Notes under the pieces: generated by a model | Database searches by the model: none | The model's input: the letters and a program-made list of their open reading frames with translations, nothing else | Told to the model about the DNA's origin: nothing | NCBI RefSeq assembly: GCF_017308985.1 | Contig: NZ_JADWPE010000003.1 | Coordinates: 248,001 to 312,000, forward strand | Direction: 5' to 3' | Source: Lysobacter changpingensis | GTDB taxonomy: Bacteria > Pseudomonadota > Gammaproteobacteria > Xanthomonadales > Xanthomonadaceae | Length of the DNA stretch: 64,000 bases | Position numbers and translations under genes: made by a program | Part shown: piece after piece, positions 9,382 to 17,954 of the stretch | How positions within the stretch are numbered: the first letter of the stretch is position 1 | How the letters are laid out: each line of letters starts with the position of its first letter

Positions 9382-9926
9382 CAGCACCACGCGCCTCTTC
9401 GCGTCCGTTCCGACCGCCCGCGACGCGCGGCGTCTCGCACCGCGCGACCCTGATCGGCATCGCGATCCTCGCGGCGCTGGCGATCCTCATGTTCTCGCTG
9501 TTCGACCGCAGGAGCAGCCAGGATGCGCCGCCAGGGGCGCTGATCGAACGCGGGATGTCGCCCGGGCACCGTCTGCTCAACCTGGAAACCGGCCGCACGC
9601 TGCCGGCGAACTCGCCGCGCATCCAGCGCGCCGACGCGTCGATCACCCGCGTGTCCGCGCGATTCGGCACGAGCAAGGACCACGTCGCCGACCTCGCACT
9701 GTCCACGCGCAACACCATCGCGAAGCAGCACCCCGAAGACGTGCTCGACGTGCTCGATGCGGCACTGTTCGCGACCGAAGGCATGCCGGCACGGTCGGTG
9801 CCGCCGCTGGCGCCGCTCCTCGCCGCGTACGCGCAGGCACGGCTCAGCGGCGCAAGCGTGACGGAATCGCGCGCGGTCACGCGCTCGTTCGCACAGCTCG
9901 CCGCGAAGGATCGCCCGCCGCGGTAA
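9378..9926 (+). CDS. single-span membrane protein of unknown function
   Basis: A 182-residue protein starting in an ATGA overlap with the preceding lipoprotein gene. One hydrophobic helix spans about residues 24-41, after a basic N-terminus (inside), with the remaining ~140 residues predicted outside the cytoplasm. The soluble part is rich in Ala and Arg and shows no motif I recognise; RISARFGTS/HVADLALSTRNTIAK-type helices suggest an all-alpha domain. It closes the three-gene cluster with the barrel protein and the DUF6491 lipoprotein and may be a periplasmic partner of them. Confidence 0.6.
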   Translation: MTAPRASSRPFRPPATRGVSHRATLIGIAILAALAILMFSLFDRRSSQDAPPGALIERGMSPGHRLLNLETGRTLPANSPRIQRADASITRVSARFGTSKDHVADLALSTRNTIAKQHPEDVLDVLDAALFATEGMPARSVPPLAPLLAAYAQARLSGASVTESRAVTRSFAQLAAKDRPPR

Positions 9927-9932
9927 GCGCGA

Positions 9933-10388
9933 TCAGCGCCGGAACCTGCGTCGCATCGCCGCGATCCGGCCCAGGTACAGCGCGACGAGAACGCCGATGC
10001 CGACGATCAGCCACAACGCCGTCACGCGCAGCCATTCCCCGCGTGCGGCGCGCAGGCGTTCGCCGCTGGCGATCCGGGTGAGTTCGGCGATGCACGGCGC
10101 ATCCGCGCGTTCGCGGTCGCGCGTGGCGCCGTAGACGGCGCCCGCGCGACGCTGTTCGGCGACTTCGCCGGAGCGCTGCGCGAGGCGTGCGGCATCGGTG
10201 CCTTCGGCCGTGGCTGCGTTGCGGCGGTCCAGTTCGCGTCGCGCCTGCGCGCGGGTGATCGGCGGCGCGAGATCCGCACAACTGGCGGCGACGCCGGTGG
10301 ATTGCGCGGTCGGCCATGCGGGCAAGCGGAACACGGCCACGAGCGCGAGCACGGCGCCGATCGCGATCAACAGCATTCCCCGGTACAT
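9933..10388 (-). CDS. two-span membrane protein of unknown function
   Basis: A 151-residue protein with an N-terminal hydrophobic helix (about residues 5-22), a charged Arg/Ala/Glu-rich middle (residues 35-115, containing two Cys) and a second helix (about 118-138) followed by a basic tail. This gives both ends in the cytoplasm and the middle in the periplasm. Start ATG 10388 has a good ribosome site (CCAGGAGG). It converges on the preceding operon and lies 22 bp downstream of the AI-2E-family gene, so the two are probably co-transcribed. No family recognised. Confidence 0.6.
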   Translation of the reverse strand: MYRGMLLIAIGAVLALVAVFRLPAWPTAQSTGVAASCADLAPPITRAQARRELDRRNAATAEGTDAARLAQRSGEVAEQRRAGAVYGATRDRERADAPCIAELTRIASGERLRAARGEWLRVTALWLIVGIGVLVALYLGRIAAMRRRFRR

Positions 10389-10410
10389 GATGGCCTCCTG
10401 GCTTCTGTGG

Positions 10411-11451
10411 TCATGGATGCGTGGCGGCGCGCCTGGACGGATCGCCCGCGAGCAGCGACGCCCATCGCCGCGCGGCGGGATGGTGCTCGGCGAGCGTCGT
10501 CGCCGCGATCAGGATCGGCACGCCGATGAAGGCGCCGGCCACGCCCCACAGCATGCTCCACAGGAACACCGCGAACAGCACCATGAAGGGCGAGATCGAC
10601 AACTGCTCGCCGGCGATGCGCGGCTCCAGGTAGCTGCCGAGCAGGAACTGCACGAGGTTGAGACCGGCGAAGATCGCCAGCGGGAGCAGCACGCCGTCGA
10701 ACTGCACGATCGCGAACAGCGTCGGCAGCATCGTCGCGAACAGCGGGCCGAGGAACGGGATGAAGTTCAGCGCGAACGCGATCACGCCCCATTCCAGCGC
10801 GAGGTCCACGCCCAGCGCCCAGGTCAGCGCCCACACGCCCAGGCCCGTCGCCAGGCTCATGATCGCGCGTATCGCCATGTAGCGCTGGAACTTCGCCGCC
10901 GCCGCGCGACACGCCGCGATGAGCTCGACCTTGCCCGCGTGCACCAGCTTGCGGCGCGTGGCGTCGACTTCCAGCAGGCCGAGGACCACGAACACCAGCG
11001 CGATCATGACGAAGCTCGCGAGGTACTGCAGCCCGGCGCCGAGGCGTTGCAGCGCCGCGAACAGCCAGCGCGGATCGAAGTTGTGCACGAACTCGCTGAC
11101 CAGGTACAACCCATGCGCCTGCAACCATGCATCCATGTGCAGGTATTGCGCCTGGAAACCGGCGGCATTGGCGATCGCCCACTGCATCGCACGGTTGAGC
11201 CCCCACAGCACCAGGCTCGCCATCGCGGTCGTCGCCACGCCCGTCGCCACCACGGTGAGGAACATCGCGAGCACGCGCGGCACCACGCGCTCCATCGCGT
11301 GCTGCAAGGGGAAGACGATGGCGATGATGAAGATCGAGAAGCACACCGGCGCGAACAACGCGCGCCCGAGGTACAACGCCAGCAGGATCACCAGCGCCGC
11401 GCTGATGCCGAGCAGCGTCGCGATGGGCGTGGAGGTGCGGGGCGCGCGCAT
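10411..11451 (-). CDS. AI-2E family transporter-like permease
   Basis: A 346-residue membrane protein with about seven or eight hydrophobic helices and the layout of the AI-2E/UPF0118 family: two N-terminal helices, a central amphipathic stretch, then a C-terminal bundle containing ALNFIPFLGPLFATMLP and GSYLEPRIAGEQLSISPFMVL, the conserved signature region. Members export small molecules or act as Na+/H+ antiporters; the substrate cannot be assigned. The start at 11451 leaves 10 bp to the stop of the upstream barrel gene; an ATG at 11508 in the same frame would overlap that gene by 47 bp and has no better ribosome site. Confidence 0.88.
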   Translation of the reverse strand: MRAPRTSTPIATLLGISAALVILLALYLGRALFAPVCFSIFIIAIVFPLQHAMERVVPRVLAMFLTVVATGVATTAMASLVLWGLNRAMQWAIANAAGFQAQYLHMDAWLQAHGLYLVSEFVHNFDPRWLFAALQRLGAGLQYLASFVMIALVFVVLGLLEVDATRRKLVHAGKVELIAACRAAAAKFQRYMAIRAIMSLATGLGVWALTWALGVDLALEWGVIAFALNFIPFLGPLFATMLPTLFAIVQFDGVLLPLAIFAGLNLVQFLLGSYLEPRIAGEQLSISPFMVLFAVFLWSMLWGVAGAFIGVPILIAATTLAEHHPAARRWASLLAGDPSRRAATHP

Positions 11452-11461
11452 GCGGGCGTGG

Positions 11462-12901
11462 TCAGAACGCGGCTTCGAGGTACGCGTAGAGATAGTTCGA
11501 ACCGCCATCCACGGTGCCGAGCAGCTGCGAACTGGCGAAGATGCCCGAACGGTGCGAGACGGCGAGGCCGAAGTACACGTCGTGCCAGCGCTTGTTGCCG
11601 AACAGGTCGCCCAGGCTCACGTCGATGCTCGGCTCCAGGTAGTTCAGCAGCTTGGACGTGTTGCGCTCGCGCGCCGCCTGGGTGACGACTTCCGAGTACG
11701 GCACGCGTTCGGCATAGGACACGCCGATGCCGAAACCCACGCGCGTGGTCACGCGGTGGCTCCATGGAAATCCGTACCAGAAACCCTTCATGTACGCGTC
11801 GAGCTGCCATCCGTCCGGCTGGCGGCCTTTCTCGTCGTGGCGCAGTACGCCCACGTAGCCGATGATGTCGAGCGGCCAGCCGTTGAGGCGCGATACGAAC
11901 GGCCGGCCCACGTGCACGCCCCAGATGTCGGTCGGATCCTCGTCGTTGAGGCTCACGCACTGCAGCGTCATGATGCGCACGAGGTGGCAACCATCGCCCG
12001 TGTCGCGACCGTAGAACACCTTCACGTAGGTGGGCGCGGCGTCCTCGTCCCAGCGCACCTGGCCGTTGCCGAAGTCGTAGGCGGCGCCGGCCATCACGCC
12101 CCATTGCAGGTCGTCGTCGACCACGGGGCTGTCGCGGATTTCCGACGAAAGCCGCGTGACGTACGCGCCGCCGATCAGGCTCCAGTGCTGGAGGATGCGG
12201 TACTTGCCGTACAGCGCCAGCGTCGCGTTCCAGCCGGCTCCCGCGTCGTAGGACGGGCGATCCGGCAACGCATCGATCGGGGACACGCCGTAGTAGTAGT
12301 CGTTGAGATCGCCGCTGCGCCATGACGCGAGCGCGACCGGTTGCAGCCGCCAGCGTTCGCCTTCGATCGTGTAGGCGTAGGCGGCGCGCGCTTCGGTGCC
12401 GTGCGAGAGCCCGGCGATGTCGTGGCGCACGCTCACGTCCCAGCGCGACGCGCCGTGCTTCACGTAGAAGCGCGCGCCCAGGTCCGCACCGGTGTTGCGC
12501 ACTTCCATGCCTTCCAGCGACAGCGGCAGTTCGTCTTCCGGATAGCCTTCCAGGCGCCGCTCGACGAAGCCTTCGAACCCCATCGTGTCGTTGCGCCACA
12601 GGCGCATGCCGGCTTCGTTCGCGCGCAGGAAGAAGCGCTCGCCTTCGTACAGATAGAGCGGAAGGAAGTCGTCGCGCGTGCCGCCATCGCGATACGGCGA
12701 GGACTCCGCGCGCACCATGAAACCCAGGCCCGCGCTGCCCTCTTCCTCCAGCACGGTGCCCATCCACGCATCCTGCGCCGATGCATCGGACGCGATGACG
12801 AACAGGCTCGCGCCGAGCGCCGCAGCGAGCATGCGGCAACGCAACGCGACACGAGCGCGCGGCACGCGCGCCGGGTGGCGGGACATCGCGGGCACCCTCA
12901 T
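11462..12901 (-). CDS. large outer-membrane beta-barrel protein, MipA/PagL-like features
   Basis: A 479-residue exported protein with a ribosome site (AGGAGG) before ATG 12901 and a long N-terminal leader ending near SDASAQDA. The rest is built of beta-hairpin-like strands (for example SYDAGAGWNATLALYGKYRI) and ends YAYLEAAF, with a terminal Phe typical of barrel proteins. Early strands resemble MipA/OmpV proteins, but the protein is about twice their usual size. Near the C-terminus HRSG followed by GGSN recalls the His-x-Ser active-site region of lipid A deacylase (PagL) proteins; this is only a resemblance. Divergent from the glycine-zipper lipoprotein at 13123, and followed by the permease gene 10 bp on. 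Function unassigned. Confidence 0.6.
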   Translation of the reverse strand: MRVPAMSRHPARVPRARVALRCRMLAAALGASLFVIASDASAQDAWMGTVLEEEGSAGLGFMVRAESSPYRDGGTRDDFLPLYLYEGERFFLRANEAGMRLWRNDTMGFEGFVERRLEGYPEDELPLSLEGMEVRNTGADLGARFYVKHGASRWDVSVRHDIAGLSHGTEARAAYAYTIEGERWRLQPVALASWRSGDLNDYYYGVSPIDALPDRPSYDAGAGWNATLALYGKYRILQHWSLIGGAYVTRLSSEIRDSPVVDDDLQWGVMAGAAYDFGNGQVRWDEDAAPTYVKVFYGRDTGDGCHLVRIMTLQCVSLNDEDPTDIWGVHVGRPFVSRLNGWPLDIIGYVGVLRHDEKGRQPDGWQLDAYMKGFWYGFPWSHRVTTRVGFGIGVSYAERVPYSEVVTQAARERNTSKLLNYLEPSIDVSLGDLFGNKRWHDVYFGLAVSHRSGIFASSQLLGTVDGGSNYLYAYLEAAF

Positions 12902-13122
12902 GGCATCGTCCTCCTGGACGCCGCGGCACGGCGTGCGCCGCGCTCGCTGCGCACCATCGCCGGTTTTCGTCGATGCGGCGTGGGCACCGCGTGAAACCCG
13001 CGTCACATCGCGTGCATGCCGTCACGACGACTTCACCCTCATTTCACCGCATCGGGAGTAAGCCGACTGCGCGTAATCGCTCATGGAGCCGGCAGCGCCG
13101 GTATCGACCAGGGAGGCACCCC

Positions 13123-13581
13123 ATGAAACGCGAGATGATCCATGCGACGTTGATCGCGCTCGGGCTGGCGCTCGCCGCGGGCTGCGCGACGCACACCACG
13201 CCTTCGACCTTCAACCGCTCCGAAGTGGGCGCGGCCCGCACCGTCGAATGGGGCACGGTGCGCGGACTGCGCGACGTCGCCATCCAGAACGATTCGCGCG
13301 GCATCGCCACCGCCACCGGCGCGGCGCTCGGCGGCATCGCCGGCAGCACCATCGGCAGCGGCACGCGTGCGAACACCGCCGGTGCGGTCGCGGGTGCCGT
13401 GGCCGGCGGCGCGGCGGGCAACGCGATGGCGCGCGGCAGCCGCGCGGGCGTGGAGATCACCGTCGAACTGGATTCGGGCCGCACGATCGCGGTCACGCAG
13501 GACGGCACCAGTCGCGATTACCGCGTGGGCGATCGCGTGCAGGTGTCGTCCGACGGAACGACCACGCGCGTCACGCGCTGA
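13123..13581 (+). CDS. glycine-zipper 2TM outer-membrane lipoprotein (SlyB/Pcp-like)
   Basis: A 152-residue lipoprotein: signal peptide with lipobox LAAGC near residue 23, then a linker, then a glycine zipper at residues 66-110 (TGAALGGIAGSTIG, AGAVAGAVAGGAAG) that forms two close-packed hairpin helices, and a C-terminal beta domain (VEITVELDSGRTIAVTQDG). This is the SlyB/Pcp family, which stabilises the outer membrane under stress. ATG 13123 follows GGGAGG. A 108-bp gap separates it from the DUF6491 lipoprotein downstream. Confidence 0.88.
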   Translation: MKREMIHATLIALGLALAAGCATHTTPSTFNRSEVGAARTVEWGTVRGLRDVAIQNDSRGIATATGAALGGIAGSTIGSGTRANTAGAVAGAVAGGAAGNAMARGSRAGVEITVELDSGRTIAVTQDGTSRDYRVGDRVQVSSDGTTTRVTR

Positions 13582-13688
13582 TCGTCCGCGCCGATTCATC
13601 CGCGCGGATCCTGACCTCCGGCCACATGACGCGGCCAGAGCGGCACGCGTCGAACAGGACTTTCCATCGCGCAAGGGATGCCAGCGAC

Positions 13689-14165
13689 ATGAAGCCTCAC
13701 GCCCTCCTCCTGCCGCTGTTCGCGGCCGTCATCGCCGCCTGCTCGACCGGACCGACCCTGTCCACCCAGGACCGCCTCGCGCTGTATCGCCAGCATGCCG
13801 GCGCGCCGGTGATGTCGTTCCGCCTGGAACGCATGACCGGCACGCAGCAGTGGACGCCGCTGGGCGACCAGGCGCTTGCGGTCTGGTCCAGCGCCAATCG
13901 CGGCCATCTGATCGAGTTGCGCAACCGGTGTCCGGCGATGATGTCGGCGGGTGGCATCTCGATCACCAATTCGCTCGGCCAGGTCACCGCGCGCATGGAC
14001 AGCGTGGTCCCGCGCAGCCCCGCCGCGTCGCGCCTTTCGTGCCGCATCGACACGATCCGCCCGATCGACGGACGCTCGCTGCGCGATGCCAAGCGCGAAC
14101 TGCGCGAGGCGCAGATCGTCGATCGCAGCACGGCGCCCCCGGAACCGGAACCGCCGCAATCCTGA
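13689..14165 (+). CDS. DUF6491-like lipoprotein, paralogue 2
   Basis: A 158-residue lipoprotein with lipobox IAACS (Cys near residue 18). The mature domain carries DRLALYRQHAGAPV, then QWTPLGDQALAVW, GHLIELRNRCPAMM and a later Cys, the same order as in the protein at 8917-9381, so the two are paralogues. It adds a C-terminal tail rich in Glu and Pro. The gene stands 108 bp after the SlyB-like gene and converges on the hydrolase gene 10 bp away. Function unknown; both copies sit beside outer-membrane protein genes. Confidence 0.75.
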   Translation: MKPHALLLPLFAAVIAACSTGPTLSTQDRLALYRQHAGAPVMSFRLERMTGTQQWTPLGDQALAVWSSANRGHLIELRNRCPAMMSAGGISITNSLGQVTARMDSVVPRSPAASRLSCRIDTIRPIDGRSLRDAKRELREAQIVDRSTAPPEPEPPQS

Positions 14166-14175
14166 CGCGCGGCGC

Positions 14176-15912
14176 TCAGCCGCCGCCCTCGTCCTCGTCG
14201 CGCGCGAGTTCCGCCGCACGGCGCTCGTCGAGCACGCGCGCCAATCGCGTGAGATCCCGTGGCGACCAGTCGTCGATGCCCGCGACCTCGCGCCATGCGG
14301 CCACGTAGTGCGAAGGCGCGTACACGTGGCCGAACCCCATGGGCGTCTCGTCGGCCAGCGTCATGTCGAGCACCAGCTGCATGGTCGAAACGACCGGATA
14401 CCAGCGCATCTGTGGCGCGACGTCCGGCCCGCGCACCGGATACAGCCAGTCCGGCGTGCGGAACAGATCGCGATGATCGAAGAAGGTGATCGCATCGCTG
14501 GCGTATTGCAGGTAGACCACCCGCATCGGCCCCCAGGGGGCGTCGGAAGGCACCGGCGAGCCGTGCTGGTTCATGAAGCGCACGAAGCGGCCGTCGCGGA
14601 ATTCCGGCCGCCACGCGGGGGAGCCGGGATTGCGCATCGCCGTGAGCCTGCGCCATTGCCGCGCGGCGAACGGCGGGCCGCTCCACAGCGCGCCCTGCGG
14701 CGGATCGCCGAGCACGTCGAACAGCTCCAGCGAACGTTCGGAGTTCATCGCGCCCAGGCTCAGACCGTGCAGGTACAGCTTCGGCCGCGCCTGCGGCGGC
14801 AGCGTGCGCCAGTACGCGTACACGGCCTCGAACAGCGCCTGCGAGCTTTCCTCGCCGTATTCGGGCTCGATCATCAGCGACAACGGGCTGGACAGGTACG
14901 AGTACTGCATCGCGACGCTGGCGATGTCGCCGCGGTACAGGTATTCGACGGGTTCGATCGCGGCCGGATCGACCCAGCCGGTGCCGGTCGGCGTGATCAC
15001 GATGAGCGCGCTGCGCGAGAAACCGCCGACGCGGCGGAGTTCGGCGAGCGCCAGTTGCGCGCGCTCCGTCGCGGAATTCGCCGACGGCAAGCCGGCGTAT
15101 ACGCGTAACGGCGTCTGCGCCGGTTCGCCGGCGAGCGTTGCGACGTCCGCGGCATCCGGTGCGCTGGAGACGAAGCGCCGGCCCATGCGCCCGAGGTTTT
15201 CCCATGCGATCAACGATTGCGGGCTGCCGGTGCGGTATGCCTCCTGCGACGGCGCGGTGTCGGGCGGGATCAGCGCATCGGCCTGGCGGAACGACGAGTC
15301 GATCACCTGCAACGCGATGCGCAGCACGACGTTGTTGCTGAGCACGATCACCAGCGCGAGCACCGCCGACACGCCGAGCACGCCGGCCATGCGTCGCGGC
15401 AGCACCATGCCGAGCGAGCGCGAGAACCACGCCGCGAGGAAACCGAACACGCGCGCCGCGCCGAGCAGCACGCCGAAGGCGAGCGCCGCCGCGAGCGCGA
15501 CGATGATCGAATCGACGCCCTCCTCCGGCGCCAGGCCGAACACCGCACGCACCTGGTTCTGCCAGTGCGGCGCGCGCCACAGCGCCCACAGCACCGCGAG
15601 CGCGCACAGCGCGTGCGACGTGCGTAGCACGTGTCGTGGCGTACGGCCGCGCGCGGGCGGGATTTCCAGGTACTCCCACAACCAGCGGGCGAACACGCCG
15701 ATGGCATACCCGGTGGCGAAACCGGCGCCGGCCAGCACCCCCTGCATCGCGGGCGTGCGCGGGATCAGGCTCGGCGTGAGCGAGGCGACGAGGAACAGCG
15801 AGCCGACGACGACGCCAACCGGGGACAGCGGCGCCGGCAGTCGCGCGAGGGCCGCGAGGTGTCGGTGCCGTTCGCCTTCGATCGCCGCGCCATGGATGTT
15901 CGCCTCGCGCAT
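14176..15912 (-). CDS. integral-membrane alpha/beta hydrolase (Abhydrolase_9 type)
   Basis: A 578-residue protein with five or six hydrophobic helices in residues 30-215 and a C-terminal catalytic domain (about 240-560). The nucleophile elbow is HGLSLGAMNS. A WSGPPFA segment and the FGHVYAPSHYVAAW segment near the end fit the two-domain DUF2319/Abhydrolase_9 family, whose members are membrane-bound hydrolases of unknown substrate. The start ATG 15912 has only a weak ribosome site. A small open frame (15929-16015) ends 16 bp upstream and could be a leader or the true upstream gene of the operon. Confidence 0.85.
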   Translation of the reverse strand: MREANIHGAAIEGERHRHLAALARLPAPLSPVGVVVGSLFLVASLTPSLIPRTPAMQGVLAGAGFATGYAIGVFARWLWEYLEIPPARGRTPRHVLRTSHALCALAVLWALWRAPHWQNQVRAVFGLAPEEGVDSIIVALAAALAFGVLLGAARVFGFLAAWFSRSLGMVLPRRMAGVLGVSAVLALVIVLSNNVVLRIALQVIDSSFRQADALIPPDTAPSQEAYRTGSPQSLIAWENLGRMGRRFVSSAPDAADVATLAGEPAQTPLRVYAGLPSANSATERAQLALAELRRVGGFSRSALIVITPTGTGWVDPAAIEPVEYLYRGDIASVAMQYSYLSSPLSLMIEPEYGEESSQALFEAVYAYWRTLPPQARPKLYLHGLSLGAMNSERSLELFDVLGDPPQGALWSGPPFAARQWRRLTAMRNPGSPAWRPEFRDGRFVRFMNQHGSPVPSDAPWGPMRVVYLQYASDAITFFDHRDLFRTPDWLYPVRGPDVAPQMRWYPVVSTMQLVLDMTLADETPMGFGHVYAPSHYVAAWREVAGIDDWSPRDLTRLARVLDERRAAELARDEDEGGG

Positions 15913-15928
15913 GGCACTCGCGCGCGCT

Positions 15929-16015
15929 TCAGTGGGCGTCGGGGGTGTTCGTGCGGATCGCCCCGTTCTCCGGCGCGTGCGTGGGGGCGAGGTTCGCGGA
16001 CCATGCCTGTCGCAT
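15929..16015 (-). CDS. candidate 28-residue small protein upstream of the membrane hydrolase
   Basis: A minus-strand frame of 28 codons (ATG 16015, stop TGA 15929-15931) begins MRQAWSANLAP and ends RTNTPDAH. A ribosome-like GGGAG lies 8 nt upstream of the ATG; a second ATG two codons earlier is too close to it. Nearly every codon ends in G or C, as in the real genes here. It stops 16 bp before the membrane-hydrolase gene, so it may be a short coupled gene or leader. No homologue known to me. Confidence 0.3.
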   Translation of the reverse strand: MRQAWSANLAPTHAPENGAIRTNTPDAH

Positions 16016-16021
16016 CACCAT

Positions 16022-17013
16022 CGCTCCCTGCGGGGACGGGCGAGGATAGGTGTACGTGGCGTGACGGTTCCGTGATAGCGGATGCGTTCGCGACCCACGA
16101 GGACGAGGGGCGCATCGGTGGGATCATGCCGGGCGGCAGCAGCACGCACTTGATGCCACGAACAACGCGTCGATGGACGCATGCGGGCCAGGATCATGAC
16201 GGTCTCGCGCGTTGCAGTCGCCGAGCCTGCTCGGGCGCGCAACGCCGCACCAGCGCCACCTGCTTCGGGATGTGGGCAGCGGCAGGCGAACGCGGCATGT
16301 CCAGCGGCGACGGCTGGCGCGGATCGGAGGGAGGGAAATCGGTGTCCATGCTCCTCGGACGGGCCAAGGGGAGCGGCTGTGCCCGGACGGCCGGTTCGGT
16401 GTCCCTTTTGGTGTCCCCTTCCCTGTCCCTGGGCCGCGGCCGGCGTCCGTCGTGAAGTTGCGTGCCTCGACGGATCGCTTCGGCCTGTCATCCAGCCGCC
16501 AGTACGCTGTGCCACACTCGCCTCTCGAGCGCGCTACTTGCGCGGCGCGCTCGAATCGGCCCAGTCGTTCGAAACGATGGCGAGCGCATCGTCCACGTGT
16601 ACGTGCAGCGCAATCCGGAAAGCTGCGGCGGGTATCCGGATTGCAGGTGTTTGGGTTGCAGTGAAGCGGCTGCGGCGGCGTGCCATTGGTGCGCGGCAGG
16701 CAACGCGGTGAGATCGTGGCGATGGCTACCCGCGGTGCGCAGCCGTCGCTAAGGTCCTGGTGTACTGGTTTTTCGAACATCGGCGTCGCGTGTCCGCGGT
16801 GCTTTACTTTCGTTTCGTGCATTTCTCCCTTCGCGCCATGAAGGCGGGCGTTCCTCTTCCGGAAGTCCACCGCTGAAGCGCGAAGCGTCCCCGGGTTCCC
16901 GCCAGCGCGGGAACGACGAGTCGTTGCTTCTGCTCCCCGCCTCGTCGCTGTCGCTCGTTCCTCGTTCCTCCGCTCGTTTCCTCATCCCCGTTCCCTCAAC
17001 GAAGGACACCCCC
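16022..17013. other. 1-kb stretch without a convincing gene
   Basis: No frame here shows both a good start and protein-like composition. Frames on both strands are open for 100-250 codons, but the translations are Arg/Pro/Ala-rich and lack hydrophobic periodicity. Near 16400-16440 there is a run of GTGTCCC-type repeats, and around 16590-16690 the plus strand encodes an odd Cys-rich stretch. It may be decayed coding DNA or a regulatory spacer. Confidence 0.5.
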
Positions 17014-17835
17014 ATGACCCACATCACCACGCAGGACGGCACGAAGATCTTCTACAAGGACTGGGGCACCGGCCAGCCGATCGTGTTCCACCACGGCTGG
17101 CCGCTGTGCGGCGACGACTGGGACACCCAGATGATGTTCTTCCTCGCGCAGGGCTATCGCGTGATCGCGCACGATCGCCGCGGCCACGGGCGCTCGACGC
17201 AGACGGCGACCGGCAACGAAATGGACACCTACGCGGCCGATGTCGCCGCGCTCGCCAGGGAGCTGGACCTGCGCGACGCGATCCACGTCGGCCATTCCAC
17301 CGGCGGCGGCGAAGCGACGCGGTATGTCGCACGGCATGGCAAGGGCCGTGTCGCCAAGCTCGTGCTGATCGGCGCGGTGCCGCCGGTGATGGTGAAGTCG
17401 GCGAGCAATCCGGGCGGACTCGACAAGCAGGTGTTCGACGGCCTGCGCGAGCAGTTCGCCGCCAATCGCGCCGGGTTCTACTGGGATTTCCCGATCCCCT
17501 TCTACGGCTACAACCGCGACGGCGCGACGCTGTCGGAAGCCGTGCGCCAGAACTGGTGGCGCCAGGGCATGATGGGCGGCGCGAAGCCCCAGTGCGACTG
17601 CATCGCGGCGTTCTCGGAAACCGACTTCACCGAAGACCTCAGGAGCATCGAGGTGCCCACGCTGGTGATGCACGGCGACGACGACCAGATCGTGCCGATC
17701 GACGATTCCGCGCGTCTTTCGGCCAAGCTGCTGCGCAATGCGACGCTGAAGGTGTACGAGGGTTTCCCGCACGGCATGTGCACCACGCATGCGGACGTGA
17801 TCAATCGCGATCTGCTGGCGTTCCTGCGCAGTTGA
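17014..17835 (+). CDS. alpha/beta hydrolase, non-heme chloroperoxidase/arylesterase type
   Basis: A 273-residue cytoplasmic hydrolase, the standard length for the cofactor-free haloperoxidase/arylesterase family. It shows HHGWPLCGDDW (oxyanion hole), HDRRGHGRS, the nucleophile elbow GHSTGGGE (Ser near 97), an acid in MHGDDDQIVPID, and the base His in FPHGMCTTH. These enzymes are esterases that can also form peracids and so halogenate in vitro. Start ATG 17014 gives MTHITTQDGTKIFYKDWG, the usual N-terminus. It is followed by a hairpin at 17848-17877. Confidence 0.93.
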   Translation: MTHITTQDGTKIFYKDWGTGQPIVFHHGWPLCGDDWDTQMMFFLAQGYRVIAHDRRGHGRSTQTATGNEMDTYAADVAALARELDLRDAIHVGHSTGGGEATRYVARHGKGRVAKLVLIGAVPPVMVKSASNPGGLDKQVFDGLREQFAANRAGFYWDFPIPFYGYNRDGATLSEAVRQNWWRQGMMGGAKPQCDCIAAFSETDFTEDLRSIEVPTLVMHGDDDQIVPIDDSARLSAKLLRNATLKVYEGFPHGMCTTHADVINRDLLAFLRS

Positions 17836-17847
17836 GCGCGCCAGGAT

Positions 17848-17877
17848 GCATGCGCCGGCGCGTTGGCCGGCGCATGC
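17848..17877 (+). terminator. terminator-like hairpin after the chloroperoxidase gene
   Basis: GCATGCGCCGGC pairs perfectly with GCCGGCGCATGC across a 6-nt loop, giving a 12-bp GC-rich stem 12 nt after the stop codon. There is no T-run, as is common in high-GC genomes. Confidence 0.55.
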
Positions 17878-17954
17878 GGCGCTCGCCGCGTCGTTCAGAC
17901 ACGGCGCGACCCTTCGGCGTAGGGTCGAAGATCCCCGCATGGATGGAACCCGTC

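Noticed and set aside
16385-16440. GTGTCCC-type short repeats as part of a transposon end
   Set aside because: Only two or three imperfect copies occur with no inverted partner or transposase nearby.
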